Shown: positions 17,900 through 29,100 of the stretch, piece by piece
How the letters are laid out: every line of letters begins with the position of its first letter
How positions within the stretch are numbered: position 1 is the first letter of the stretch
Source of the DNA: Rhodothermales bacterium
Lineage (GTDB): Bacteria > Bacteroidota > Rhodothermia > Rhodothermales > VXPQ01
Direction of reading: 5' to 3'
Length of the DNA: 64,000 nucleotides
Assembly (NCBI GenBank): GCA_022825385.1
Contig: JAJDWX010000040.1
Location: 1-64,000, forward strand
Notes under the pieces: generated by a model
Told to the model about the DNA's origin: nothing
Databases searched by the model: none
The model's input: the letters and a program-made list of their open reading frames with translations, nothing else
Translations under genes and position numbers: made by a program

Positions 17900-20128
17900 T
17901 CACTTGACGAGCAGCATGGTCTTGACCGCGATCTCTTCTTCTGTTCGGAGCACATAGAGATACGTGCCGCTGGCCAGGTCCGACGCGTCGAACGGGATGC
18001 GGTAGCGGGCCGCCGGACGCATCCCGTCTACAAGCGTTTGCACCTTTTGCCCCAAGAGGTCGTAGACCGAAAGCGTGGCGCGCTGCGCCTTGTTCAGCGT
18101 AAACGCAATGGTGGTGGACGGATTGAACGGGTTCGGATAGTTCTGCTCCAGCGCGAAGGCGGCAGGTATCTCCTGCCCTTCCTCCTCGGCGGATATGATG
18201 ATCGTGGCGTCGGCGACCGTTACGGTAACGACCGGCCCCACGGGAACGCCCGGATACCCCTGCACGACATGCGTAATCGTAACCGTATCGTCCTCCAGGT
18301 TCGCATCGTCTACGGGCGTCACCGTGACGGTCTGCGGCGTACCCCAGTTCGAACTGTCGAACGAGAGTGCGCCCGACACCGTTGCCGACGCTTTGTTGCT
18401 TGAGGACGGCGTTACGGTAACCGCGCCACCTGGATCCGTGCGTAGCGCAAGCATGTAGCTACCCGGATCGCCGCCTTCCTGAAGCCTCAGCGTGTGTGTA
18501 CTCGCCTCTACGTCCGGCGTCGCCTGCGTGTCGGCGTCATCCACGGAGACGCACTCGCTATAGAGCGTCAGGTCGGGCACTTTCGCATTCGTGATCTTGC
18601 AGTAGTAGCAGAGCGGCGGGTCGGACAAGGACGCGACGAGCGTGTCCGAAGTAGCACCCGGAACCGCCTCGTCGTTCACGGACCCTTCGCGGTACCACTG
18701 ATACTTGTTCGCCGTGCCGCCCACCTCGACCGAAAACGTGGCCTGAAACGCCGAGCGCGCTACATGGGTGGGTACGCGACGCTGGGGCGCATACTCATAG
18801 CCTCCTATTAGGCTTGCAGGGAGGCTCCGGTCCTCGAAATCCTCGAACGTGAGTCGGTTAAGCGTAACGACAACGGCAGAGAGTGCGGACAGGCCGGAAA
18901 AGTCGCCCAGCGAATCAAGATTGTTTTCTCTAATATAAAGTTCCTTTAAAGCCTTTGCATTGGCGATATTGTCGGGTAGTGCGCCTTTCAGATCGTTATA
19001 CGAAAGAAATATTGTGTCAAGCCTTTGCAGATCGAACAATGCAGGAGGAATTGTGCCTCGCAGGTTGGTTCTCCATAGGGCAAGGTACCGCAATCGGGTA
19101 AGACGCATGATCCACGCCGGGAAGACGTAGGGATCAAAATGAAGGTGACCCAAACCCAGATATTCCAGATTCGTGAGGTTACCGAGCGACGACGGTATGG
19201 AACCCGTTAAGGCATTTTCACCCAACGAAAGCAATTTTAATTGAGAGAGTTCTCCCAGCCAAGCAGGGAACACATCCCTCAATCCGTTAACCTCAAGACT
19301 CAGGTACTCCAGTTCGACAAGGTTTCTTAATTCTGAAGGTATAGATCCTGCCAGATCATTGTGGCCAAGCCAAAGCCCCTTCAACTTCGTAAGACGCCCC
19401 AGCGAGGCAGGGATAGAACCCGTAAAATCATTGAACCGAAGATTAAGATTCTCCAGTTTGGCAAGGTTTCCTAATTCTGAGGGTATAGGTCCTGTTAGCC
19501 TATTGGCAGTAAACACGGGCTCCTTTAACTTTACAAGGCGTCCTGACGAAGCGGAGCTCAAAACTAAAAGGTCGCGATTGTCTCCCAAGTCGAGATTGCG
19601 GAGCTCCGTCAAACGACCCAATTGCGGGCAAAGATGGCCCGTAAGTTCATTGAACGGGTTCATCTCAAGACTTACAACCCTTCCTTCTTCGTTTAGCGTA
19701 ACGCCATGCCAATCCATAACGGGGTCTTCAAGCCACCCTGTGCGAATTCTCCAATCCTTACCGCCCGCCGCATGATAAAAATCTACGAGAGCCAGCGAGT
19801 CCGCTTCATCCGCCGCAACAACAGTGCTTGCCATCTTCTCCGACGCTTCGAGCCAGCCCCTGTGGTCCATCCAGTCTTCTTCGCCCATCCCATGATAAAA
19901 ATCTACCAAGTCCAAGGAGTCTTGCGCATTTGCATACCGCTCCATGCGAAGGCGCATGAAATCCGGCTCGTCGACAAAGACATCCGCGGATTGCGCCAAA
20001 ACAGGATATGCTCCAAAACCCAGAAGCGCTCCCGCCAAACCCCAAAGCGCCCGCCGCAAGAACCGCCTGACACAACGCAGGGGCCCTTGCGCATACAAAC
20101 GAGTACTCGGCGAATAAGCGATACGCAT
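17900..20128 (-). CDS. Secreted plant-type LRR protein with T9SS sorting domain (paralogue 2)
   Basis: A 742-aa paralogue of the preceding gene with the same architecture: signal peptide ending YPVLAQS, two DSLxLVDFYH cap motifs, plant-type LRRs, a Cys-paired Ig-like domain, a beta-domain with VTVTPVDDANLEDD, and a T9SS sorting domain. The start at ATG 20128 is fixed by the shared MRIAYSPSTRLYA leader; the frame is open for a further 295 codons upstream, but only antiphase through the giant gene's 3' end, so that extension is rejected. The LRR core differs substantially from paralogue 1 (an early repeat reads LTELRNLDLGDNRDL), whereas the last 300 codons are almost identical. It lies 41 bp downstream of the giant Ig protein's stop codon. 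Confidence 0.9.
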   Translation of the reverse strand: MRIAYSPSTRLYAQGPLRCVRRFLRRALWGLAGALLGFGAYPVLAQSADVFVDEPDFMRLRMERYANAQDSLDLVDFYHGMGEEDWMDHRGWLEASEKMASTVVAADEADSLALVDFYHAAGGKDWRIRTGWLEDPVMDWHGVTLNEEGRVVSLEMNPFNELTGHLCPQLGRLTELRNLDLGDNRDLLVLSSASSGRLVKLKEPVFTANRLTGPIPSELGNLAKLENLNLRFNDFTGSIPASLGRLTKLKGLWLGHNDLAGSIPSELRNLVELEYLSLEVNGLRDVFPAWLGELSQLKLLSLGENALTGSIPSSLGNLTNLEYLGLGHLHFDPYVFPAWIMRLTRLRYLALWRTNLRGTIPPALFDLQRLDTIFLSYNDLKGALPDNIANAKALKELYIRENNLDSLGDFSGLSALSAVVVTLNRLTFEDFEDRSLPASLIGGYEYAPQRRVPTHVARSAFQATFSVEVGGTANKYQWYREGSVNDEAVPGATSDTLVASLSDPPLCYYCKITNAKVPDLTLYSECVSVDDADTQATPDVEASTHTLRLQEGGDPGSYMLALRTDPGGAVTVTPSSSNKASATVSGALSFDSSNWGTPQTVTVTPVDDANLEDDTVTITHVVQGYPGVPVGPVVTVTVADATIIISAEEEGQEIPAAFALEQNYPNPFNPSTTIAFTLNKAQRATLSVYDLLGQKVQTLVDGMRPAARYRIPFDASDLASGTYLYVLRTEEEIAVKTMLLVK

Positions 20129-20169
20129 ATGCGACGACGTAAGCGAATGAAAAAAAGGGCAGGCCCCGA

Positions 20170-23100
20170 TTAGCGGTCGGCGAGCGGCCAGATGGCCCGC
20201 ACGGTCAGGGTCCTGCGTTCCCTGTTGAACGACACGTCCAGCGTACGGGGCGCCGTAGCCGCTCCGCCTGCGGGCAGCGACGCCTTCGCGCCCACATCCA
20301 GGCGGTCGCCGCCCAGCGCGTCTCTTGTCCACCGACCGAACGGAGTAACCTTTTCGCCCCGGACGCCAACGATCCCGTAGCCTACTTCCACGTCCAGCCT
20401 GTCCGGCGAGAAGCCCTCTCTTGGCGGTCCAGACAACGAACGCGCCGCCCACTCGCGCAACGCCGTCTGCCCCTCCCATAAATCCTGCGCGCGGCTCGCT
20501 TCTTCGCCCCAGGCGGGCTTCACCGACAGCGATACGCCCGAGGCGCCCGACGGCTTGACGGCGAACGCGATGCTCGCGCCCCACTCGCGAAACCCCTCCT
20601 CTTCGTGAACGAGCAGCATGCGCGTCTTCGCGTCCAGCGTTATCCCCGACGGCGCATGCGCGTAGCCCAGCGCAAGCCCGGCTTCCGCGCCCAGCCCCCG
20701 CTCCGCGTCGCCCCCGTCGAGACGAGCGCCCGCCGACACGCTCGAATGCAGCCGCGAAGCCCCCCGCGTCCACCGCATCTTCCACGAAGGCGCAACGCGA
20801 ATGCGATGCGAACGGCCCGTCACTTCCTCTAACCCCCGCGTCTCTTCCGAGCGAATGCGCACCCGGAACGCGTCCGCCCGAAGCGAAAAACGCTCGCCCA
20901 GCGACTGGCTCGCCCCCACGGCGCCCGTCGTCATGAAAAGATCCGTCTGGAAAAGCCCCCCCGGCGCTTCCGCAAGCTCCGAGACGCCTCTGCCGCCGCC
21001 CGCAAGGCCCCAAAACGACAGCCCCCGGCCCGCAGACCAGCGCGCATAGGGCAGGACGCTCGTCATGCGCAGCGACGCGTCGCTCGCGCCGTTAAGCGCG
21101 CTCGTTATCTCTATTTCGCCTGAGGCGCGAGAGAGCGCCACCCCGGCTACGGCCCCGCCTTTAAGGCGGTAGTCCGCCCCGGCGTATCCCGACCAGATGG
21201 TGCCCGACAACGACAGCCCCGGCCGGGGCTTGCCCCTGAAGCGGCCCGCATTCCCGCGCCCCCAGAACGTCCAGCGCCCCGCAAGGTCGCCGTCGCCGCC
21301 GTCGGAGAAGCGAAAAGCGCTGCCGCGAAGAAGGGCGTCCGCGGACATCCCCGGGCGCAGGCCCCGTTGCTGCGTGGGCGCGGCAAGTCCCGGGCCGCTC
21401 CAGGGCGAAGCGCCCTCCTCGCGCCCATAGGCGGGTATCCCCGCAAGCTGCGAAGCCAGGCGAACGAAGGGCGCCGCGTCGCAGCCGCCGCGGCACGAAA
21501 GCGCCGCGCCCCCCAGCCGCATATGCGCCCCCGCCTTCGTATCCTCAAAACGCGTCGTCACCATCTCCACCGCCTCCGAACCCATCGCGCGGCCGAACGC
21601 CGAAAGGCTTGTCCTAAGCGAGCGGGCGCGATCCGAAGAAGAAGCGGACACGCTAACGGCAATCTCCAGCGCCGCGTACAAGCCCGCCTCGTCCCTCGCC
21701 GTAACCGTAACGATGGCCTCGCCCGCGGACAAGGGCGCCACCGCAAGCGCGCCCCCCGCCATGCGCACCGACGCCACCTGCTCCGCCGACGAAACCGCAA
21801 CGAACGACAGGGCGTCTGCGTCCGGGTCAACGAAGTACGCCGACATATCCTTTTGCGCCGGCTCGCCGCCCGCTTCCAGAGAAAGGGCCCCAGGCGCTCC
21901 AAGCGCTTGCGGCGCCTCGTTGACGTCCACCACCGTAACGATAACCGATGCCTTCGCTCGCGCGCCCGAAGCCCGCGAAGCGGTCGCGGTCAAGGCATAG
22001 GCGCCGGGACCCGATTCGTAGTCCTCCCCGCTCCCCGTATAGCGCACCTCGCCGCTCGCAGCGTCAAGCGCAAAAGGCGCCTCGCCCGCCCCTTTAAACA
22101 GGTACGCAGGCAACGCCCCCGTGGGATCGCGCGCCGTTACCTGGCCCACCACGAACGGGCCCGACCGGTTCTCCGGCAAGAAAAAGGCGTACGCCTCTTG
22201 CTCGAAAGACGGACCCGATTGCATGCCGGACAACGCGCCCGCCGTAACGCCCCACACGTGCACGGGGTCGTTGACCGCCGTCGGGACGACGCTTGCAAGC
22301 GGAGCGCCCGAAAGGTTTTCTATATCCTGGTCCGAGGCGAACGCCAGCGTAACCGAGCCGCTCGCGCGCTCCGCCGCGGCGCCGCTGAGCGCAACGCGAT
22401 AGACCCCCTCTTCAAGAAGATGCACGGAGGCCTGCGCGCTATCGGGCGAACCCGCAAACGTGAAATCCTGCGCGTCCACCTTTTGCATCGCTTCGCTGAA
22501 GCGCACGCGCCAGAATAAAACGGACAAGCGCGACGGCGCATCCTCCAACGGCTCGCGCGCAATGGAGGTAACGCTCGGCGAAAACGCGGAATCCGACGAA
22601 ACGCGCGCAAGCTCCGGCGGAAACGGCGGGGAGGTACTCCCCGATACGATGCTTCCCACGCTGCGGCTGCTATTGCCGTTGCCCGCCGCGTCCCTCACGC
22701 CATTCTCCATCAACGTTACAAGAAGCTGCGCTCCCGTCGACGCCGAAGTAGTAACCGACGCATCGTATTGCTTGCAATACGTTTTCTCGTCATTGCATTC
22801 CCTTTTTAGCGTTCCAGGCGGGAAGTCGAGCAGCAAGGACGCGTTCTTTAGCGCAAAGCTCGACGCGCCGAAACCCGTAACGGGCTCGTCGAATGTGAAC
22901 GTTAATTTTACCTCGCTTCCGCTTGGAAATGGCTTCGGCATTCCGCTGACCTTTACTCCAGGGCGGATGTTGTCCAACAGGTAATCGCTTTTATCGTCGG
23001 GTCTGGGTAAAGCGTTGCCCGCGATATCCTTAATGCTTGGTCTGGAAGCGAAATAAAGCGTCACCTTTCCGTTAAAATCCATCAGTTTGCTCCCGCTTGC

Positions 23101-26100
23101 CGTAACCGTGTAATGGCTGGCGCGCTTCTCAACCATAGATACGCTAATATCAATATCCGCGGCACCGAGTCCCGTGCCGGTAACGGTGAAATCTGTTCCG
23201 TCTTTATCTACCCCCATCACATCCTCGCTGAACGTTACTGTCCATGTCAGTTCGTCCGCGTTCGTTAGGGAAGAACCGGAATGCCTGATCGATTTTACCC
23301 GCGGCTCCTCGTTGTCCATGTAATAGTGATTATGGTTATCGCCGGTAGGCTTCATCTCAGTGAGACTATTGCCAGCCAAGTCTTCAATGTCCTGACCGGA
23401 AGCGAAGCCCAGCGTCACCGTAATATTATTAATATCCGCCAAGTCGCCCCCACTCGCCTTGACGTAGTATACGGAACCCCTACCGCTAACCGAAAGCACG
23501 GTCTCACGATTTGGCCCAGCAAGCGTAAAGTCGCCTTCATTTACTCGCGTCACCGCCTCTTCGAACGTCACCTGCCATGTCAGCGCGTCCAAGTTCGTAC
23601 GCGGAGAATTCGGGACGCTCCGCCTGATCGATTTTACCCGCGGCTCCTCGTTGTCCATGTAATAGTGATTATGGTTATCGCCGGTAGGCTTCGTCTCAGT
23701 AAGACTATTGCCAGCCAAGTCTTCAATGTCCTGACCGGAAGCGAAGCCCAGCGTCACCGTAATATTATTAATATCCGCCAAGTCGCCCCCACTCGCCTTG
23801 ACATAGTATACGGAACCCCTACCGCTAACCGAAAGCGTCGCTGACGTACCATCAAGCGTAAAGTCGCCTTCATTTATTCGAGTCACCGCCTCGTCGAACG
23901 TCACCTTCCACGTCAGCATATGCGCTTTCGTCCACTTTGCGCCCGGATTGTATCGCGTGATCGAACTGACCCACGGCGCCGCGTTGTCTACCACATAAGA
24001 GCTTTTCGTTGAGGGCGTGGACAAGGCGTTGCCCGCCATATCCGTAATGTCCTGACCGGAATCGAAGCCCAGCTTCACCGTAGCGTTAAGATTCGTCAGG
24101 TCGCCGCCCTCGGCCTTGACATAGTATGCTGCGAGGCCACCTGTTACAGACAGCGTAGCCGACGATCCCGTAATCGCAAAGTCATTCTTATCTACGCCCC
24201 TCACCGCCTCGTCGAACGTCACCTTCCATGTCAGCGTGTTCGCATTCGTACGCGAGTACCACGGTGCGCTCCGGCTGATCGAAGACAGTCCCGGCGCGTC
24301 GTTGTCAACCACGTAAGAACTTTCCGCTGAGGACGAGGCCAAATCGTTGCCAGCAATATCTTTAATATTCTGGTTCGAATCTAATTTGATCTTCACCGTA
24401 GCGTTAAGTCCCGCCAGGTTGCCCCCGCTTGCCTCGACATAGTATACTGCGGGGCCATCTGTTACAGACAGCGTAGCCGACGATCCGGTAAGCATGAAAT
24501 CATTCTTGTCTACCCCTGTCACCGGCTCGCTGAAGGTCATCTTCCACGTCAGCGTTTTTGCATTCGTCGGCGAGGACTTCGGATCGCTCCACATGATGGA
24601 CAACAGCCCGGGCGCGTCGTTGTCCACCACGTAAGAACTTTCCGTTGCAGGCGTGGACAAGGGGTTGCCTGCCATATCCGTAATGTTTTGACCGGAATCG
24701 AAGCCCAACTTCACCGTAGCGTTAAGATTCGTCAGGTCGCCGCCCTCGGCCCTGATCTCGTAGGCGGCATCGCCTGCCTTGCCCGAAACGACGGAAAGCG
24801 CAGCCGAAGATCCGGTAAGCGTAAAGTCGCCCGCGTCTACACCCGTCACCGGCTCGTCGAACGTCACCGTCCACGTCAGCGTGTCCGCCTTCGTTGGCGA
24901 GGAACCGGTAGGCGTGACCGAATCGACCAGCGGCTTCTTCTTGTCTACGATATATTCCCCAAGAGCCGAAGAGGAAGCGACAAAGGAGTTGCCAACTTTA
25001 TCTGTAATGTCCTGCCGGGAAGCGAATTTGAGCGCTACCGTGCGGGTAAAACCCTGCAGATCATTCACAACTACGCTGACGTCATAGGCTTTGGGACCGC
25101 CTGTTACAGAAGGCGTAGCCGTCGTTCCCTCAACAGCAAAATCGTCGTAAGTGACATTTTCTACGTCTTCGCCAAACGTCACCTTCCAAGTCAGCGTGCT
25201 CGCATTCGTAGGCGAGGACCTCGGCTCGCTCCGCGTGATCGACGACAGCCCGGGCGCCGCGTTGTCCACGACGTACGCCCCGGCAGCGGACGGATTCGTC
25301 AGGGCGTTGCCCGCCATATCCGTAATGTTCTGGCCTGAAGCGAAGGCGAGCGTCACCGTAGCGTTCAAGTCCGCCAGGTCGCCGCCCGCCGCCTTTATCT
25401 CGTAGACGTCGTCGCCCGCCTCCCCAAAAACGACAGAAAGCGTAGCCTCCGATCCCGTAAGCGTAAAGTCCGACGCGTCTACCCCCTTCACCGCCTCGCT
25501 AAACGTCACCTTCCACGTTAGCGCGTCCGCGTTCGTAGGCGAGGACATCGGATCCTTTCCCTCCATAGACAACGCGCGAGGCGCCGTCGTGTCCGTAACG
25601 TTATTCAAAACATAGGCGCGCTCATCCGCCCCGGCAGGCATGGTATCGACAAGCGCGTGGCCCGCGAGGTCCGTAATGTCCTGGCCCGCAGCAAAGGCAA
25701 GCGTCACCGTCGCGTTCAAAGTCGCAAGGTCGCCGCCCGTCGCCTGTATCTCGTAGACGTCGTCCCCCGCCTCGCCCGAAGCGACGGACAGCGCAGCCGT
25801 CGTGCCCGCAAGCGTAAAGTCCGACGCGTCTACTCCCGTCACCGGTTCGGCGAACGTCACTTTCCACGTCAGCGTGTCCGCCTGCGTCGGCGACGAAACA
25901 GGGTCATGGCGAACAATGGAGGACAGCCCGGGCGCGGCGTTGTCCACCACGTACTCCCTGGCGTCTGCAGGCGTAGACAAGGGGTTGCCCGCCATATCCG
26001 TAATGTCCTGCCCCGAATCGAAGGCAAGCGTCACCGTCGCGTTCAAGTCCGCGAGGTCGCCGCCCGCCGCCTTTATCTCGTAGGCGGCGTCCCCCGCCTC

Positions 26101-29100
26101 GCCCGAAACCACGGACAGCGTAGCCGTCGATCCGGTAAGCGTAAAGTCGCCTGCGTCTACTCCCTTCACCGCCTCGCCAAACGTCACCTTCCACGTCAGT
26201 TCGTCTTCCTTCGTCGGCGACGCGCCAGGATCGCCCCATGCGATAGACGAGAGTTTGGGCGCCGCGTTGTCTACGACGTACGTCCCGGTAGCGGAAGGAT
26301 CCGTCAGGGCATTGCCCGCCATATCCGTAATGTCCTGGCCCTCAGCGAAGGCGAGCGTCACCGTCGCGTTCAAGTCCTCCAGGTCGCCGCCAGAAGCCCG
26401 TATCTCGTAGACGTCGTCGCCCGCCTCCCCCGAAACCACGGACAGCGCAGCCGTCGATCCGGTAAGCGTAAAGTCGCCCGCGTCTACTCCCTTCACCGCC
26501 TCGCTAAACGTCACCTTCCACGTCAGTTTGTCCGCCTGTGTCGGCGACGCAACGGGAACATGCCGCTCGATAGACGACACGAGAGGCGCTGTCGTGTCCG
26601 TAACGTTGCGTAAAACGTACGTGCGCTCGTCCGCCCCGACAGGCGCCGTATCGACAAGCGCGCGGCCCGCGAGGTTCGTAATATCCTGCCCCGAAGCAAA
26701 AGCAAGCGTCACCGTAGCGTTCAGGTCCGCGAGGTCGCCGCCCGCCGCTTGTATCTCGTAGGCGGCGTCGCCCTCTTCCCCCAAAACGACGGACAGCGTA
26801 GCCGTCGCGCCCACAAGCGTAAAATCCGACGCGTCTACGTTGCGAACCCCCTCGCTGAACGTAACTTTCCACGTAAGCGTGTCCGCGTTCGTAGGAGAGG
26901 AAACCGGATCGTGCCGCGCAATGGCGTTTACGCGAGGCGGCGAGGCAGGCGACGCGTTGTCTACTTCGTACGTATCCTCGCTCGCGTTGACAGGCTCCGT
27001 ATTCACCAGGCGCGCCCCCTTGCGGTCCGCAATATCCTGATCCGAAGCGAAAGACAACGTAACGCGCCCGTTCAAATCCGCCAGGTCGCCCCCCGCAACC
27101 CGAATACGGTATTCTTTCTGGCCCGACGGGGGAAGCATCTCATGGCTCGCCGTCGTGCCCGTAACCGTAAAGTCCGCCGCGTCCACGTTACGAACCTTCT
27201 CGTTAAACTTCACGACCCACGTCAGCGTATCGGCGCTCGTAGGCGAAACGGACGGGCTTTCCCGCTTGATGGACGACACGCGGGGCGGCGCGTTGCATGT
27301 CGTGGCGACGCTCGCCGCCGCGCTGCCGTTGCCCGCCCTGTCGAGCGCAGCGTTCGCTGCTGCGCCTACGCTCGCCGCGCCGTCGGCGACGCAGGCGACG
27401 GCAAGCGTCCAGACGCTGCCCGAACCCGAGAATGCGCCCGCCGAAAGGTTCGCAAGCGCGACGTCTTCTACCGTAAAGCCCTCGACCGCCTCGCTGAACG
27501 CGAACGTGGCCACAGCAGCGCCGTTCAGCGGATAGGGAACGCCCGTAATCGTCAGCGACGGCGGCGCGTTGTCCAAAAGGTACGTGGGTTCGTCCGTTCC
27601 CGTGGGCGTTGCGTCCGCAAGCGGATCGCCATCAACCGATTCAATGTTATGGCCCAAAGCGAAGGCGAGCGTCACCGTAGCGTTCAGGTCCGCGAGGTCG
27701 CCGCCCGCCGCCCGTATCTCGTAGGCCGTATCGCCCGCTACCCCCGAAACGACGGACAGCGCAGCCGTCGCGCCCGCAAGCGTAAAGTCCGACGCGTCCA
27801 CGTTGCGAACCCCTTCGCTGAACGTAACCTCCCAGGTAAGCGTGTCCGCGTTCGTAGGAGAAGAAACCGGATCGTGCCGCGCAATCGACGTAACGTACGG
27901 CGCCGGACTGCACGTCCCCCTTTGGGGTATGGCCGCCGTATTCCTGTTGCCGCCTGCGTCCGCCGCTACGCCCGCCTCCACGCCTACCCAGAAAGCGCCT
28001 GCGCCGCTGCACGTAATCGTCGCCGTATATACGTCGGAGGTCCCGGCGAACCCCGTCGCCTTGGCGGAGGCAAGCCAAACATCGTCCGCCGTAAAGCCCT
28101 CCACCGGCTCGCTAAAGGTAAACGTAGCCACGAAAGGCCCTGTCGCAATCTGCGGAACGCCGCTTATCTTCACGCTGGGGGGCGTCCTGTCCGTATCGTT
28201 ACGCAAAGCATACGTGCGCTCGTCCGCGTTGACAGGCTCCGTGTCCACCAGGCGCGCCCCCTTGCGGTCCGCAATATCCTGATCCGAAGCGAAGGACAAC
28301 GTAACGCGCCCGTTCAAACCCGCCAAATCGCCCCCCGCAACCCGAATACGGTACTCTTTCTGGCCCGACGGGGGAAGCATCTCATGGCTTGCCGTCGTGC
28401 CCGTAACCGTAAAGTCCGACGCGTCCACGTTGCGAACCTTCTCGTTAAACGTCACGACCCACGTCAACGTATCGGCGCTCGTCGGCGACGAAGGCGGGCT
28501 TTCCCGCTTGATGGACGATACGCGGGGCGGCGCGTTGCATGTCGTCGCGACGCTCGCCGCCGCGCTCCCGTTGCCCGCCCTGTCGAGCGCAGCGTTCGCT
28601 CCCGCGCCTACGCTCGCCGAGCCATTGGCGACGCAGGCGACCGCAAGCGTCCAGACGCTGCCCGAACCCGAAAATTCGCCCGCCGAAAGGTTCGCAAGCG
28701 CGACGTCTTCTACCGTAAAGCCCTCGACCGGCTCGCTAAACGCGAACGTGGCCACAGCAGCGCCGTTCAGCGGATCGGGGATGCCCGTAATCGTTAGCGA
28801 CGGCGGCGCGTTGTCCAAAAGGTATGTGGGTTCGTTCGCTCCCGTGGGCATTATGTCCGCAAGCGGGTCGCCATCTGTCGCCTCGATATTATGGCCCGGA
28901 GCGAAGGCAAGCGTCACCTCTCCGTTAAACTCCGCCAGGTCGCCGCCCGCCGCCCGTATCTCGTAGGCCGCGTCGCCCGCCGCGCCCCAAACGACGGACA
29001 GCGTAGCCGTTGCGCCCGCAAGCGTAAAGTCCGACGCGTCCACGTTGCGAACCCCTTCGCTGAACGTAACCTTCCAGGTAAGCGTGTCCGCGTTCGAAGG

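Larger units (their letters stand above)
15548..20155 (-). repeat. Tandem duplication of LRR genes with conserved ends
   Basis: The 3' coding ends (about 15548-16490 and 17900-18840) and the 5' ends, including about 20 bp upstream of each start (ATGCGACGACGTAAGCGAATG on the plus strand after both start codons), are nearly identical. Downstream of both stops the stretch with GGATTCGGGCGGCGCGG is also shared. The homology therefore extends beyond the coding sequences, consistent with segmental duplication or later gene conversion, while the central LRR segments have diverged. Confidence 0.8.

Noticed and set aside
20129..21013. 295-codon 5' extension of the second LRR gene
   Set aside because: It reads out of phase through the coding 3' end of the giant protein; the shared MRIAYSPSTRLYA leader fixes the start at 20128.
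22500..27300. Regularly spaced repeats that could suggest a CRISPR array
   Set aside because: Repeats are in-frame protein domains of about 110 codons with diverged sequence, not short identical repeats with unique spacers.
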